From NCBI RefSeq assembly GCF_003355005.1, contig NZ_CP029985.1, positions 682,001 through 746,000 of the forward strand: a stretch of DNA of 64,000 nucleotides, in the 5' to 3' direction. The translations under genes and the position numbers were made by a program. Shown here piece by piece: positions 25,713 to 34,855 of this stretch; within the stretch, counting starts at the first letter, position 1, and each line of letters opens with the position of its first letter. Origin of the DNA: Sphingomonas sp. FARSPH (GTDB taxonomy: Bacteria; Pseudomonadota; Alphaproteobacteria; Sphingomonadales; Sphingomonadaceae). The notes beneath the pieces are model-generated. The model was not told the origin of the DNA. It made no database searches and saw nothing but the letters and a program-made list of their open reading frames with translations.

Positions 25713-27008
25713 ATGACCATCGACCTGACGGCCGCCATGGCCGACTATGCCCTTCCGCTGCCCGCGATCGGCCAGAATTACAGCCATTTCGTCATGCGTG
25801 CCGCGCCGCCGCGCAAGATCGGCCTCACGCCTCGGCGTCTGGATTTCCTAAGCCGTCCCAGCCGGCCGTTGTTCCACTATGGCCATGCCCTATACAGCGC
25901 AGACTTCGCCCGTCGCGACGGCATAAGGGAGACCATGGTGTCGCAGCGCGATCGCGCGGACAGCACAATCTTTGTGGACAGCGGCGGCTTCGGCTTCATT
26001 CACGGAGCCATCCCGATCCACGATATTGAAGACCTCCGCAGGGAAGCTTTGAGCGCACAAGAGCTTCTTGGCGATGCTGGCGTCATCGTGGACGTGCCGA
26101 CCGCCTGTATCAGCCGAGGGGTGTTCGGCGCGACGACATTCCGACAATGCCTCGATCACACGTTGACCTCGATCGACTACGCGCTGGCCTATCGCGATCC
26201 CGCCAACGGGATGCGCCTGCTGAACATGATACAGGGCACATCGAACGCGGAGTGTCGGCGCTGGTACGAGGCTGTCGCCGATGCTCCGTTGGACGGGTTC
26301 GGTTTTGCGGGAGCGCGCCGCAAGGATATTTCGCTAGTGCTGGAACTGCTGGTCGAGATGATCCGGGACGGCCGGATCGCCGGCAATTCTTGGTTCCATG
26401 TGTTTGGAACAGATCACCCCGGTATCGCAATCTACCTGACCGTCATACAGCGCCAGCTTCGTGCCCTACTGGGAAATGGGGTCAGGATCAGCTTTGATAG
26501 CTCGACCAGCTTCCGATACACGCAGTCACTTGGGCAGATCATTACGGGCCTTCTCGCCGATGGTCAGAACATCCGCCTCACGAACTACCGTGTCGCCGCA
26601 GAGGCTCATGGCATCCCAGGTAATGATCCTTGGCCGTTCGACAGCCCGATCGGGCGAGGCCGGCGGATTGGCGACTTTCTCGATATGACAGACGCATCGG
26701 GTGCCGACCGGCAAAAGCGGTTCGATACGACCGGCGCGATGATGCTGACGCACCATAGTCTCTATGTCGAACTGACCGCGCTTGTGCAGGCGAACCGCTG
26801 GTTCGACATGGAGCATGGTGACGATTGGAAGAACCGGGCGAAGCTGGCGATCCCGTTCGTCGTCCACAAGGGCGTCGATCGCATCATCGAGGTGTTCGAG
26901 CGGGTGCAGGCAGGCGACTTCGATGGCGCTGTCCGCCACGCCAAGGCTAGTAAGCATAGCCTCGCCATGTTCGGTGGTGGACCTGAAGAAGACGAAGATC
27001 TTCGGTAG
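25713..27008 (+). CDS. TGT/DpdA-like protein (tRNA-guanine transglycosylase fold)
   Basis: A 431-residue protein with the motif order of the transglycosylase barrel: VDSGGFGFIHG (~88-98, compare TGT DSGGFQ), VDVPT (~126-130), MIQGT (~172-176, compare QGG), GFAGARRKD (~198-206), HVFGTDHPG (~229-237, compare YLMGVGTP) and SFDSSTSFR (~260-268), where Asp262 matches the TGT nucleophile. The Zn-binding CxCxxC of tRNA TGTs is absent, as in DpdA proteins that put 7-deazaguanine into DNA. DNA rather than tRNA as substrate is inference, supported by the mobile context. It needs a preQ0-like precursor from the host. Start ATG 25713. Confidence 0.7.
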   Translation: MTIDLTAAMADYALPLPAIGQNYSHFVMRAAPPRKIGLTPRRLDFLSRPSRPLFHYGHALYSADFARRDGIRETMVSQRDRADSTIFVDSGGFGFIHGAIPIHDIEDLRREALSAQELLGDAGVIVDVPTACISRGVFGATTFRQCLDHTLTSIDYALAYRDPANGMRLLNMIQGTSNAECRRWYEAVADAPLDGFGFAGARRKDISLVLELLVEMIRDGRIAGNSWFHVFGTDHPGIAIYLTVIQRQLRALLGNGVRISFDSSTSFRYTQSLGQIITGLLADGQNIRLTNYRVAAEAHGIPGNDPWPFDSPIGRGRRIGDFLDMTDASGADRQKRFDTTGAMMLTHHSLYVELTALVQANRWFDMEHGDDWKNRAKLAIPFVVHKGVDRIIEVFERVQAGDFDGAVRHAKASKHSLAMFGGGPEEDEDLR

Positions 27009-27010
27009 CG

Positions 27011-27024
27011 TCCGTTAAACAGAC
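27011..27024. repeat. Palindrome TCCGTTAAACAGAC, right copy
   Basis: The reverse complement matches 23649-23662 at 13 of 14 bases. It lies between the TGT-like stop and the resolvase stop and overlaps the last codons of the resolvase gene. Confidence 0.65.
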
Positions 27025-27566
27025 GGTTTCGGCATCAAGCGATAGATGCTGGCGCGCCCGATACCCATCTCGCGGGCGATGGCGGCAGGGGCCATCCCCG
27101 CCGCCATCAGCGTTTCGATCCGGGCGGTATCAATGCTGGGTTTGCGCCCGCGATATACGCCCTTCACTTTGGCGAGCTCGATCCCATCCCGCTGACGGTC
27201 GCGGCGAATGTCAGCCTCGAACTCCGCGACTGCACCGAGGATCGAAAGCGTAAGTTTGCCGGTGCTGGTCGTGGTGTCGATGCCGGCTTGCTGGAGAACG
27301 CGGAAACCGCAGCCCTTGGCGGTCAGGCGATCAATCAGTCGATGCAGGTCCACCACCGATCGGGCGAGCCGGTCAAGCCGGGTCACGGCCAGGACATCAC
27401 CCTCGCGCACGAAATCGATCGCATCGGTTAACGCATCGCGACTCTCGGTGCTCCGACCGCTGCGTTTCTCGGCAAAGACCTTGTCGCAGTTGGCGGCGGC
27501 AAGCTGCTCGTGTTGGACCTCAAGGCTCTGGCTGCTGGAACTGACGCGTGCATAACCGACGATCAT
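27015..27566 (-). CDS. Small serine recombinase (resolvase/invertase)
   Basis: A 183-residue protein of Tn3-resolvase/Hin size. The catalytic domain starts MIVGYARVSSSSQSLEVQ with the nucleophilic Ser near residue 9-10, then LAVTRLDRLARSVVDLHRL (catalytic Arg cluster) and LSILGAVAEFEADIRRDR. Residues ~140-180 form a helix-turn-helix (ARIETLMAAGMAPAAIAREM then GIGRASIYRL). It may resolve cointegrates or invert DNA within the island. Four GTCTCGG copies lie just upstream of its start and could be its binding sites. It is far shorter than the large recombinase near the right end. Confidence 0.9.
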   Translation of the reverse strand: MIVGYARVSSSSQSLEVQHEQLAAANCDKVFAEKRSGRSTESRDALTDAIDFVREGDVLAVTRLDRLARSVVDLHRLIDRLTAKGCGFRVLQQAGIDTTTSTGKLTLSILGAVAEFEADIRRDRQRDGIELAKVKGVYRGRKPSIDTARIETLMAAGMAPAAIAREMGIGRASIYRLMPKPSV

Positions 27567-27576
27567 GGCATCTCCT

Positions 27577-27671
27577 GTCTCGGATGGGTTTAAGCCCTCA
27601 TCGCCAAGTGTCTCGGAAGTCCTGCGTCAACCGAAAGGAGACAGCTCCAGCGTCTCGGGAACGCGTCTCGG
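27577..27671. repeat. Four direct GTCTCGG repeats upstream of the resolvase and methyltransferase genes
   Basis: GTCTCGG occurs at 27577-27583, 27610-27616, 27652-27658 and 27665-27671 in the 213-bp gap between the divergent resolvase and methyltransferase genes. The spacing is 33, 42 and 13 bases. It may be a resolvase site or an operator. Confidence 0.55.
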
Positions 27672-27779
27672 GAGGGTAAACCCAAAGGGGATGCTTTTTC
27701 CGACACTTTTCCTACCGTTGCCCCATCTCGGCCGCTAGGTTGTCGGGGCGTGGAATGAATCAACATCGACAGGGAATCT

Positions 27780-30470
27780 ATGGCGACCGACAAGGCGAAA
27801 TCGGCATCTGTTTATAAACATGAGAGCGAGGCCGTTCAGCGCCCTGATGTCGGACTGGAAGCGCAGTTCTCGAACAAGAAGCTGCCGAAAACGTATCGTT
27901 ACGATTCCAGCGTCGCACCGGAATTGGCGTGGGATGAGAATGGCGAGCGCGCCTTCGCCGAATGGTTATTGGTGCTGATCGCCGACGCCGCCGACAAGGG
28001 TGAAAACGTCGTGTTCGCCCAGCCGCAGGTGTGGCAGGGAACGGAGGAAAGCTTCACATCCCTCTCGCAATGCGCTGCGCGGCTTCGCAGCCTGACGAAG
28101 CCCTTTCTGAATTGGGCGGGCAAGGCCGAGCGCCAAAAGATTACCGTGCCGACGCTCCCGCTTTTCGTTCACGAGCGACACTCCACTTAGGCGATCCTTG
28201 ACACCCTCACGTCCCACAAGGCGACCGGCACCAATCTTGACCTGTTCGGCGATACGGGCTTGGACGTTGCCGACAAGCTGGACGCTTACGAACATAAGGG
28301 GCCGTGGACCAACCGCCTTGTCCTTGGAGACTCATTGCAGGTGATGAACTCCCTGCTTGAATATGAGGGCATGGGCGGTCAGGTGCAGACTGTTTATTTT
28401 GATCCACCGTATGGCGTGAAATACGGCTCGAACTTCCAGCCGTTTGTCCGCCGCCGAAAGGTTGATCACGGTAAAGACGAAGAACTGTCCCGCGAACCCG
28501 AAATGGTGAAAGCCTATCGGGATACTTGGGAACTGGGGCGGCACTCATATCTGAGCTACCTGCGAGATCGCTGCCTCCTGGCTAAAGAGACATTGCACGA
28601 ATCCGGCAGCATATTCGTGCAAATCTCCGATCAAAACCTTGGATTAGTCAGAGACATTCTTGACGAGGTTTTCGGCGAGGAAAATTTTGTTGCCGTTATC
28701 AATTTCAAGACGATGATGCCGCTGGAGTCAGGTAAGATCGAGTCGGTAGTCGATTACCTCTGCTGGTATGCGAAATCGAAGCGGGTAATGAAGTATCACA
28801 ATATCTGGTCGCGAAAGAACGTCGGCAAAGGTTCGGAGTTTGTCTATGCCGACACCGGGGATAACGGCGAATACCGACGTCTTTCTAGTAAAGAAATCGA
28901 GGATTTCGATAACACCGCGGCAAAAGAGCGGGTTTTCAAGCGATCCGATCTAACATCGTCGGGTTATACGCCGTCATGCACTTTTCCCATCCAATTCGAA
29001 GGCCGGACGTTTGAAACCAAACGCGGTAAAAGCTGGCGCACAACGCCTGAAGGCGTAAAGCGTCTTATAGAAAGAAAAAGACTATTTGTCCTTGGTGATA
29101 AGCTATACTTTAAGATGTATCTGCGTGATTTCGGGTATGGGTCGCTTATCAACCAATGGACGGATACCATCGAGTTTGGAAGCCGCTCGTATGTCGTTCA
29201 GACCACCCCGACCGTCATAGAACGGTGTCTCAATATGACGACCGATCCCGGCGATCTCGTGCTGGATATAACCTGCGGATCGGGAACAACCGCGTATTGC
29301 GCGGAGAAATGGGGTCGCCGCTGGATTTCTTGCGATACGTCGCGGGTGCCTATTGCACTCGCTCGCCAGCGAATGCTGACCAGCACATTTCCGTGGTTTC
29401 GATTGAAGAATCCGGCACAAGGTCCGGCAGGCGGATTTGTTTACGAACGTCGCCAGAACCGGAGTGGAGAAGAAGTCGGCGGCATCGTTCCCCGGATCAC
29501 GCTGGGGTCATTGGCGAATGACCAAGAGCCGGAAACGATCAACCTAGTGGATAAGCCGGAGTCGAATGACTCTATCACGCGCGTTTGCGGCCCGTTTACG
29601 GTTGAGGCCACTATCCAAGTGGCGATGAGTTTGGAGGAGGACGGCACGGGACCGACTTCACAATCAGCGTCAAGCAATCCGCGCGCTTACCTTGATCGGA
29701 TGATCGAGGTGCTGCGCCAAAGTAGGTCGCTGCAACTACCCGGCAATGTCTCGCTGGAACTAGAAACGGTGAAGCCGCTTGTTGACCGCGAGTATCTTCA
29801 TGCCGAAGGCGTCGCCCGCAACGGAACGGAGAAGCCCATCGCCATCGTGTTCGGTCCCGAAGATGGCGCTATCGGCTCCGAATATGTGTTCAACGCCCAT
29901 ACTGAGGCGTTGCAACAGGGCTATCAGCAGCTTTTCCTGTTCGGTTTCGCCATCGACGCCAAGGCGCGCGAGATGCTGGCGAAGTTAAAACTCTCCACCA
30001 CCTACGTCGCCGTCACGCCGGATGTGGTGATGTCCGACTTGCTCAAAACCAGCAAGTCGAGCGAGATCTTCTCGATTACCGGCTTGCCGGACGTGCGGCT
30101 GGACGAAGCTGGCAAGGCGAAGGACGGAGCCCCGCTTCACCGTGTCGTCATCAAGGGGCTGGACATCTTCCGGCCCGACACGATGGAAACTGATGAGGTG
30201 AAAGCGGAAAACCTCCCGTGCTGGATGCTCGATACCAATTATAATGGCATGGCGTTCTTCGCCTCGCAGGTATTCTTCCCCAAGACGAGTGCATGGGATA
30301 ACCTTCAAAAATCCCTGAAAGGTCAGTTCGCCGACAGCGTGTGGGAGCATCTCGCCGGAACCGCCAGCGAGCCGTTCGCCTTGGGCGACAAGAAGCGCAT
30401 CGCCGTGAAAGCGATAGATGAGCGCGGCAACGAACTCATGGTCGTCAAATCGGTGGGGAGCGCTAACTGA
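27780..30470 (+). pseudogene. Type III-like DNA methyltransferase (Mod) interrupted by an in-frame amber codon
   Basis: The frame from ATG 27780 to TGA 30468-30470 is open except for TAG at 28188-28190 (codon 137), between PLFVHERHST and AILDTLTSHK. Codons on both sides are in the same frame and belong together: the family continues across this point, usually with Lys. The catalytic part has YFDPPYGVKYG (~206-216) followed later by DITCGSGTTAYC, the beta-class order of type III Mod enzymes, which methylate adenine. Without read-through only a 136-residue N-terminal piece is made; a TTG at 28260 could start the rest. The res gene overlaps its stop. Confidence 0.82.
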
Positions 30471-33400
30471 TGCCGGCCGCGCAACAGCAGGTGCCGCCGA
30501 TCACCGTTACGGAGGTGGAGTCCCCGATCATCAACTCGCCCTTTATCGAGCCACAATGCCATTGGCTGATCGAGCGCGGCAAAGTGCCGGTGAAGGCTGA
30601 AGGGCGGCGGCGCGCCAGCTACTTCTATCGCGTTCCCGAACATTCTGGTCGGGGCCGCCGCAGTCGCGCGCAGGCCGAAATGTTCGAGAGCGAGCGTGGC
30701 GAAGAGGTCGAGCTTGAGATCGTCAATCTCATTCGGGAGCGCGTAAAGGAATGGCGCGAAGGCGCACGCTCCGGCGGCGTCGCCTACGATGGCGCGTCGT
30801 CGGTGACGAAGGAACTGCTGGAGCTTTGGCGCAGCGACGAGCGGATGCAGCGCCTGTTTTTCGCACAGATCGAGGCTGCCGAGAGTATCATCTTTCTGGT
30901 CGAAGCCGCCGAAATCTATCGCAAGGGCACCCCAGAAATTCCGAAGGACGAGCCGGGCTTGGAGGCGAAAGCCGCAGGTCTCCGCGCCTTTCTTCGATAC
31001 GCCTGCAAGATGGCGACCGGCTCCGGCAAAACGACAGTCATGGGAATGCTCGCGGCGTGGTCGATCCTCAACCGCGTAGCCGCGCCTCGCGATGACCGCT
31101 TTTCCGATACGGTCCTGATCGTCTGCCCCAACGTCACCATTCGTGAGCGGCTTCGGGAACTGGACCCGGCACTAGGCGATCTAAGTCTCTATCGGACCCG
31201 CCAACTTGTGCCGCCACACCGCATGGAAGAATTGCGGCGCGGCGAGGTGATGATTGCTAATTGGCACCGCCTCGCGAAGAAGGAAACCAATACGGTCAAC
31301 GGCGATTCCGCTAAAGTGGTCAAGGCCGGCGAGCCGGTCGAAGTTGTGAAGAACGCCGGCAAGGCCAACGAGAGCGTCGAAACCAAGTATTTCGAATCCG
31401 ATGCTGCATGGTTCAAGCGGGTCCGCCGCGAACTTGGTAGCGGCAAGGGCCGCAGTCCACATTGGCTGATTTTCAACGACGAAGCCCATCATGCCTACCG
31501 GCGTGGTGATGCCGCTGACGGCGACGAGCAGACGCTGGACGAGGACAAAGATCTCGCCAAAAAGAATGCTCGCGAAGCCACTATCTGGATCGAGGGGCTG
31601 GACCGCATCAACAAGTTGGCGGGCGGAAGCCGCCGGCGTGGCGTCAACCTTTGCGTCGATCTGTCCGCGACACCTTTCTACATTCAAGGTTCTGGCAACG
31701 AGGTTGGGCAACCTTTTCCGTGGGTCGTGTCGGACTTCGGATTGTTGGACGCGATTGAATCCGGGCTGGTGAAGATCCCGCAGCTTCCCGCGCGCGATGT
31801 CAGCGGCGCCGAGGAAGCGGCATATTTCAACATCTGGCGATGGGTTCAGGCCAAAGCGAAGGAGGACGGTTTCGGCACGAACGTCACGCCCGAAATCGTG
31901 ATGAACTATGCCAGTGCGCCGATCAATCTTCTCGCCGCCGAATGGCATCAGCGATTTGTTGAATGGGAGCAGTTCGCCAAGGCGCAGCACAAACATCCGG
32001 TGCCGCCGGTATTCATCGTCGTTTGCCGGGACACCGCAGTCGCGCGTGAAGTGCATACATGGCTCGCCAAAGGCAAAGACAGCTATGGCGTCGCCCCGGC
32101 ATGGTTTCGCAATTCGCCCGGCCATGAAGTGACGGTGCGGATCGACTCCAAGGTGATCGAGGACATTGAGGAAGGCGGCACCAAGGAAGAAACCCGCCGC
32201 CTCCGCTTCATTCTTGATACCGTCGGCAAGGCGGAATGGCCCGGCGGCAAGGTGCCAGACGAATGGGCCGAGCTAGTCCGAAAGCACAATGATAAAGCGG
32301 CGAGCGACGATAATGACGGCTCGCTCAAGTGGATCGACGAGCGCATTCCGCCGGGCCGTGACGTGCGTTGCATCGTGTCCGTTGCCATGTTGGCGGAAGG
32401 CTGGGACGCAAATACCGTCACACATATCGTCGGCTTGCGCCCGTTCGGCTCGCAACTCCTCTGCGAACAGGTCGTCGGGCGGGCGCTCCGGAGAAAGAAC
32501 TATGCGCTCAACGAGGAAACGCAGATGTTCGCCGAGGAAACCGCGAAGGTTTTCGGCGTTCCGTTCGAACTGATCCCGTTCAAGGTGTCGCCGCCAGGCC
32601 CGACGCCTCCGCAGCCTGACCCGAACCACATATATTCCGTGCCGGAGAAGGCTGAGTTCGAAATCACTTTTCCGGTCGTCACCGGGTATCACCAGTCAGG
32701 CCAATTCGATGTTTTCGTGGATTGGGCGCAGGTGTCGAAAGTCACCATCGATCCAATGAAGATTCCACAGATTGTGGAGTTGACCCCGCTCACCACCCCG
32801 GATGGCACGCTCGCTGCCTATGGCCCCGGCGAAAAACCCATTCTGTCCTTGAAAGAATGGCGGGCGCTGTTCCGCGAGCAGCAGGTGGCGTTCCGGCTCG
32901 CTAAAGAAATCTGCACCCGCTGGGCTGCCGACAATGGCGCGGCTGCCGTGCCGATGCAGGTATTATTTCCCAAGGTAGCGTTCGCCGCCAAACGCTTCCT
33001 GGCGGAAAAGCTCGACCGTAAGGGCGACAGCCAGCCATGCGACGTTCTCTTGGTCGGCGAATATATGCAGGCCGCCATTGGTTCGCTCTTGGAGGCAATC
33101 AAGAAAGGGGCTTCGACATCGGACGCGGAAGTGGCTGTGATCCCCCAAGGCGCTGCCGGCCGGGGCAGCACGCTTTACGTCGACTTTCACACCACCAAAC
33201 CGATTTACCCGGTGACGCACTGCCACCTCAACGCGATGGTCGCTGACACGAAAAAATGGGAGCAAAGCGCCGCCTTTCTTCTCGACAGTCATCCCGGCGT
33301 TCGTCGTTGGGTGAAGAACGATCGGCTTGGATTGTTTATTCCATATCGCAATCGCGGCGTTCCGACCCGCTATATCCCTGACTTCATCGTGATGACGGAC

Positions 33401-33619
33401 AAGGGGTTGAATGTCATCGTTGAAATCAAGGGACAGGTTACGGATAGCGCGGATGCAAAGGCAAAGGCCGCGATTCGGTGGGTGAACGGCGTTAATCGGC
33501 TCGGAACCCAAGGTGAGTGGGCTTATATGTTCGTCACCGATCCGGGCCGAGTTGGCGAAGAACTAAACGCTTATACCGAGGCAAAAAGCACGGCCGCTCC
33601 GTTCGAGCTAACTGGTTGA
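30470..33619 (+). CDS. Type III-like restriction helicase-nuclease (Res)
   Basis: A 1049-residue protein. The SF2 helicase core has Walker A MATGSGKTT (~181-189), the Walker B box FNDEAHHAYR (DEAH ~337-340), motif III LSATPFYIQG, and motif VI VVGRALRRKNY. The C-terminal PD-(D/E)XK nuclease has RYIPDFIV (~967-974) and VEIKGQ (~984-989). It should translocate on and cut unmodified DNA with the Mod partner. The ATG overlaps the mod stop (TGATG), so translation is coupled. If Mod is lost through the amber codon, Res alone would be expected to be inactive or harmful. Confidence 0.88.
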   Translation: MPAAQQQVPPITVTEVESPIINSPFIEPQCHWLIERGKVPVKAEGRRRASYFYRVPEHSGRGRRSRAQAEMFESERGEEVELEIVNLIRERVKEWREGARSGGVAYDGASSVTKELLELWRSDERMQRLFFAQIEAAESIIFLVEAAEIYRKGTPEIPKDEPGLEAKAAGLRAFLRYACKMATGSGKTTVMGMLAAWSILNRVAAPRDDRFSDTVLIVCPNVTIRERLRELDPALGDLSLYRTRQLVPPHRMEELRRGEVMIANWHRLAKKETNTVNGDSAKVVKAGEPVEVVKNAGKANESVETKYFESDAAWFKRVRRELGSGKGRSPHWLIFNDEAHHAYRRGDAADGDEQTLDEDKDLAKKNAREATIWIEGLDRINKLAGGSRRRGVNLCVDLSATPFYIQGSGNEVGQPFPWVVSDFGLLDAIESGLVKIPQLPARDVSGAEEAAYFNIWRWVQAKAKEDGFGTNVTPEIVMNYASAPINLLAAEWHQRFVEWEQFAKAQHKHPVPPVFIVVCRDTAVAREVHTWLAKGKDSYGVAPAWFRNSPGHEVTVRIDSKVIEDIEEGGTKEETRRLRFILDTVGKAEWPGGKVPDEWAELVRKHNDKAASDDNDGSLKWIDERIPPGRDVRCIVSVAMLAEGWDANTVTHIVGLRPFGSQLLCEQVVGRALRRKNYALNEETQMFAEETAKVFGVPFELIPFKVSPPGPTPPQPDPNHIYSVPEKAEFEITFPVVTGYHQSGQFDVFVDWAQVSKVTIDPMKIPQIVELTPLTTPDGTLAAYGPGEKPILSLKEWRALFREQQVAFRLAKEICTRWAADNGAAAVPMQVLFPKVAFAAKRFLAEKLDRKGDSQPCDVLLVGEYMQAAIGSLLEAIKKGASTSDAEVAVIPQGAAGRGSTLYVDFHTTKPIYPVTHCHLNAMVADTKKWEQSAAFLLDSHPGVRRWVKNDRLGLFIPYRNRGVPTRYIPDFIVMTDKGLNVIVEIKGQVTDSADAKAKAAIRWVNGVNRLGTQGEWAYMFVTDPGRVGEELNAYTEAKSTAAPFELTG

Positions 33620-33913
33620 CGTTCGGGATGGGCTGACGCCGTGTTTTCGGTGGCACCGCATCAGCGCCATCGACATGACACGCTTTGCCAAGCGGCCAGC
33701 GGCTGTATCGTCGAGTTCGCCAGCGGTCTCGTGCGCGATGTCGGTCAGCCGCATGGCGGCCTTTAGCAACGACCGCAGGCTGGGCGGCGTTCGGGAGCAC
33801 CGCAGATAGTCGTAATAGCGTGCCGAATGGCCGAGATAGTCGGTCGAGAAGGTGGCATGATTCGGCGCACGGCCGGCATCGTTCAGGAATTGATATACTT
33901 CATCAAGGATCAT
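33608..33913 (-). CDS. Small conserved island protein, unknown function
   Basis: A 101-residue protein starting MILDEVYQFLNDAGRAPNH, with the aromatic stretch YLGHSARYYDYLR (~26-38), then basic helices (LAKRVMSMALMRCHRKHG). The pattern recalls small HTH-like proteins on alphaproteobacterial mobile elements, but I cannot name the family with confidence. GGAGG lies ten bases before the chosen ATG 33913; the open frame continues upstream to 33970. It converges with and overlaps the end of res by 12 bp. Confidence 0.55.
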   Translation of the reverse strand: MILDEVYQFLNDAGRAPNHATFSTDYLGHSARYYDYLRCSRTPPSLRSLLKAAMRLTDIAHETAGELDDTAAGRLAKRVMSMALMRCHRKHGVSPSRTSTS

Positions 33914-34035
33914 CGGTGGCGCGCCTCCGGTTAGCAGCATCGTATTTACCAGCCGCCCCCAATCCGACACGCCCGATCGCTCGAGATAAATAGCTTTGCG
34001 AGCCGGCTAACATCCCCGGCAGCAAGGAAAACGCG

Positions 34036-34515
34036 ATGCAATTATTCACACCACCGCTAACGAAGGCGGAGAAATACCGGGCAGAATGCGTCCGATGGAT
34101 GACCGATTTCGAGCCCAACCTGTTCGTCACCTTCGCGATCAATCGCTGGGTCAGCATGGACGAGGCGCAACGGACATTCGAGGAATTTCACCAGCGACTT
34201 GATCGAAAGCTGCTTGGCCGTTCATATTTCGAACGTGCAGGCGATCGCACCGTCTATATCGCTGCAATCGAAAAGCCCGACACAAACATTCACATCCACG
34301 CGCTATTCCGCATGACAGCGGAGCAGGCCGCGGGTTTCGGAGATATCGCACCCGGCATCTGGACGAAACTGGTGGCGGCCGGAAATCTCGACATTCAGGC
34401 GGTCCGTCATACCGAAGGGGCGGCGCGCTATGTCACGAAGGCGTTGCGCCCTGAAACCAGCGACCGCCTGCTGATCCCACCGCACATGGAGACGACGACA
34501 AAGATCGCTGCCTAA
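34036..34515 (+). CDS. HUH-endonuclease Rep-like protein
   Basis: A 159-residue protein with the three motifs of rolling-circle Rep/relaxase proteins in order: motif I LFVTFAIN (~29-36), the metal-binding HUH motif HIH at 86-88 in NIHIHALF, and the tyrosine motif YVTK (Tyr122, Lys125). The catalytic Tyr would nick single-stranded DNA and stay bound to its 5' end. It is short for a stand-alone Rep and lacks a helicase domain, so it may use host helicase. The adjoining downstream region is AT-rich and carries a 14-bp inverted repeat, a fitting origin or substrate. Confidence 0.7.
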   Translation: MQLFTPPLTKAEKYRAECVRWMTDFEPNLFVTFAINRWVSMDEAQRTFEEFHQRLDRKLLGRSYFERAGDRTVYIAAIEKPDTNIHIHALFRMTAEQAAGFGDIAPGIWTKLVAAGNLDIQAVRHTEGAARYVTKALRPETSDRLLIPPHMETTTKIAA

Positions 34516-34855
34516 CGGGAGGACTGCCGCAACGCGAGGTCCACGGCTGACGAAGCCATCCTGTTCAAGCGGGTGCCGGTGACGGACCCGCAGTGATATC
34601 TATCACCAAATGATATTGAAGATGAAGAATATCAAGTAATGACTGAAAGTCAATAACGCTTTAGATAGATAGATCAAAAGAGCGATAAAGCCGTCAATAG
34701 ATATTCCGTTACCACCCCCAAACGGCTCAAGAACCGTGGCGATGGTGACGGAATTATTTTTGACCGAATTTCCGCATCCAGACCCCAATCATCGGTCGCT
34801 CTTTTGATCCTCGACATTACGGCTCGATCTGTCCGAAACCAGATAGGAGCCGTCC
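34516..34855. other. AT-rich noncoding region next to the HUH protein
   Basis: In these 340 bp no credible gene is seen. From ~34595 to 34815 the sequence is clearly more AT-rich than anything around it, with short GATA/TAGA runs (TTAGATAGATAGATC), and it contains the 14-bp inverted repeat at 34672/34796. Confidence 0.6.
34672..34809. repeat. 14-bp perfect inverted repeat bracketing 110 bp
   Basis: GATCAAAAGAGCGA at 34672-34685 is the exact reverse complement of TCGCTCTTTTGATC at 34796-34809. The enclosed 110 bp are AT-rich. It could form a large cruciform, mark an origin, or be the ends of a tiny inserted element. Confidence 0.8.

Noticed and set aside
28260..30470. Methyltransferase starting at TTG 28260 as the natural gene
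   Set aside because: No ribosome site, and the in-frame sequence upstream (including the part before TAG 28188) belongs to the same family. An amber mutation is a simpler explanation, though internal initiation cannot be excluded.
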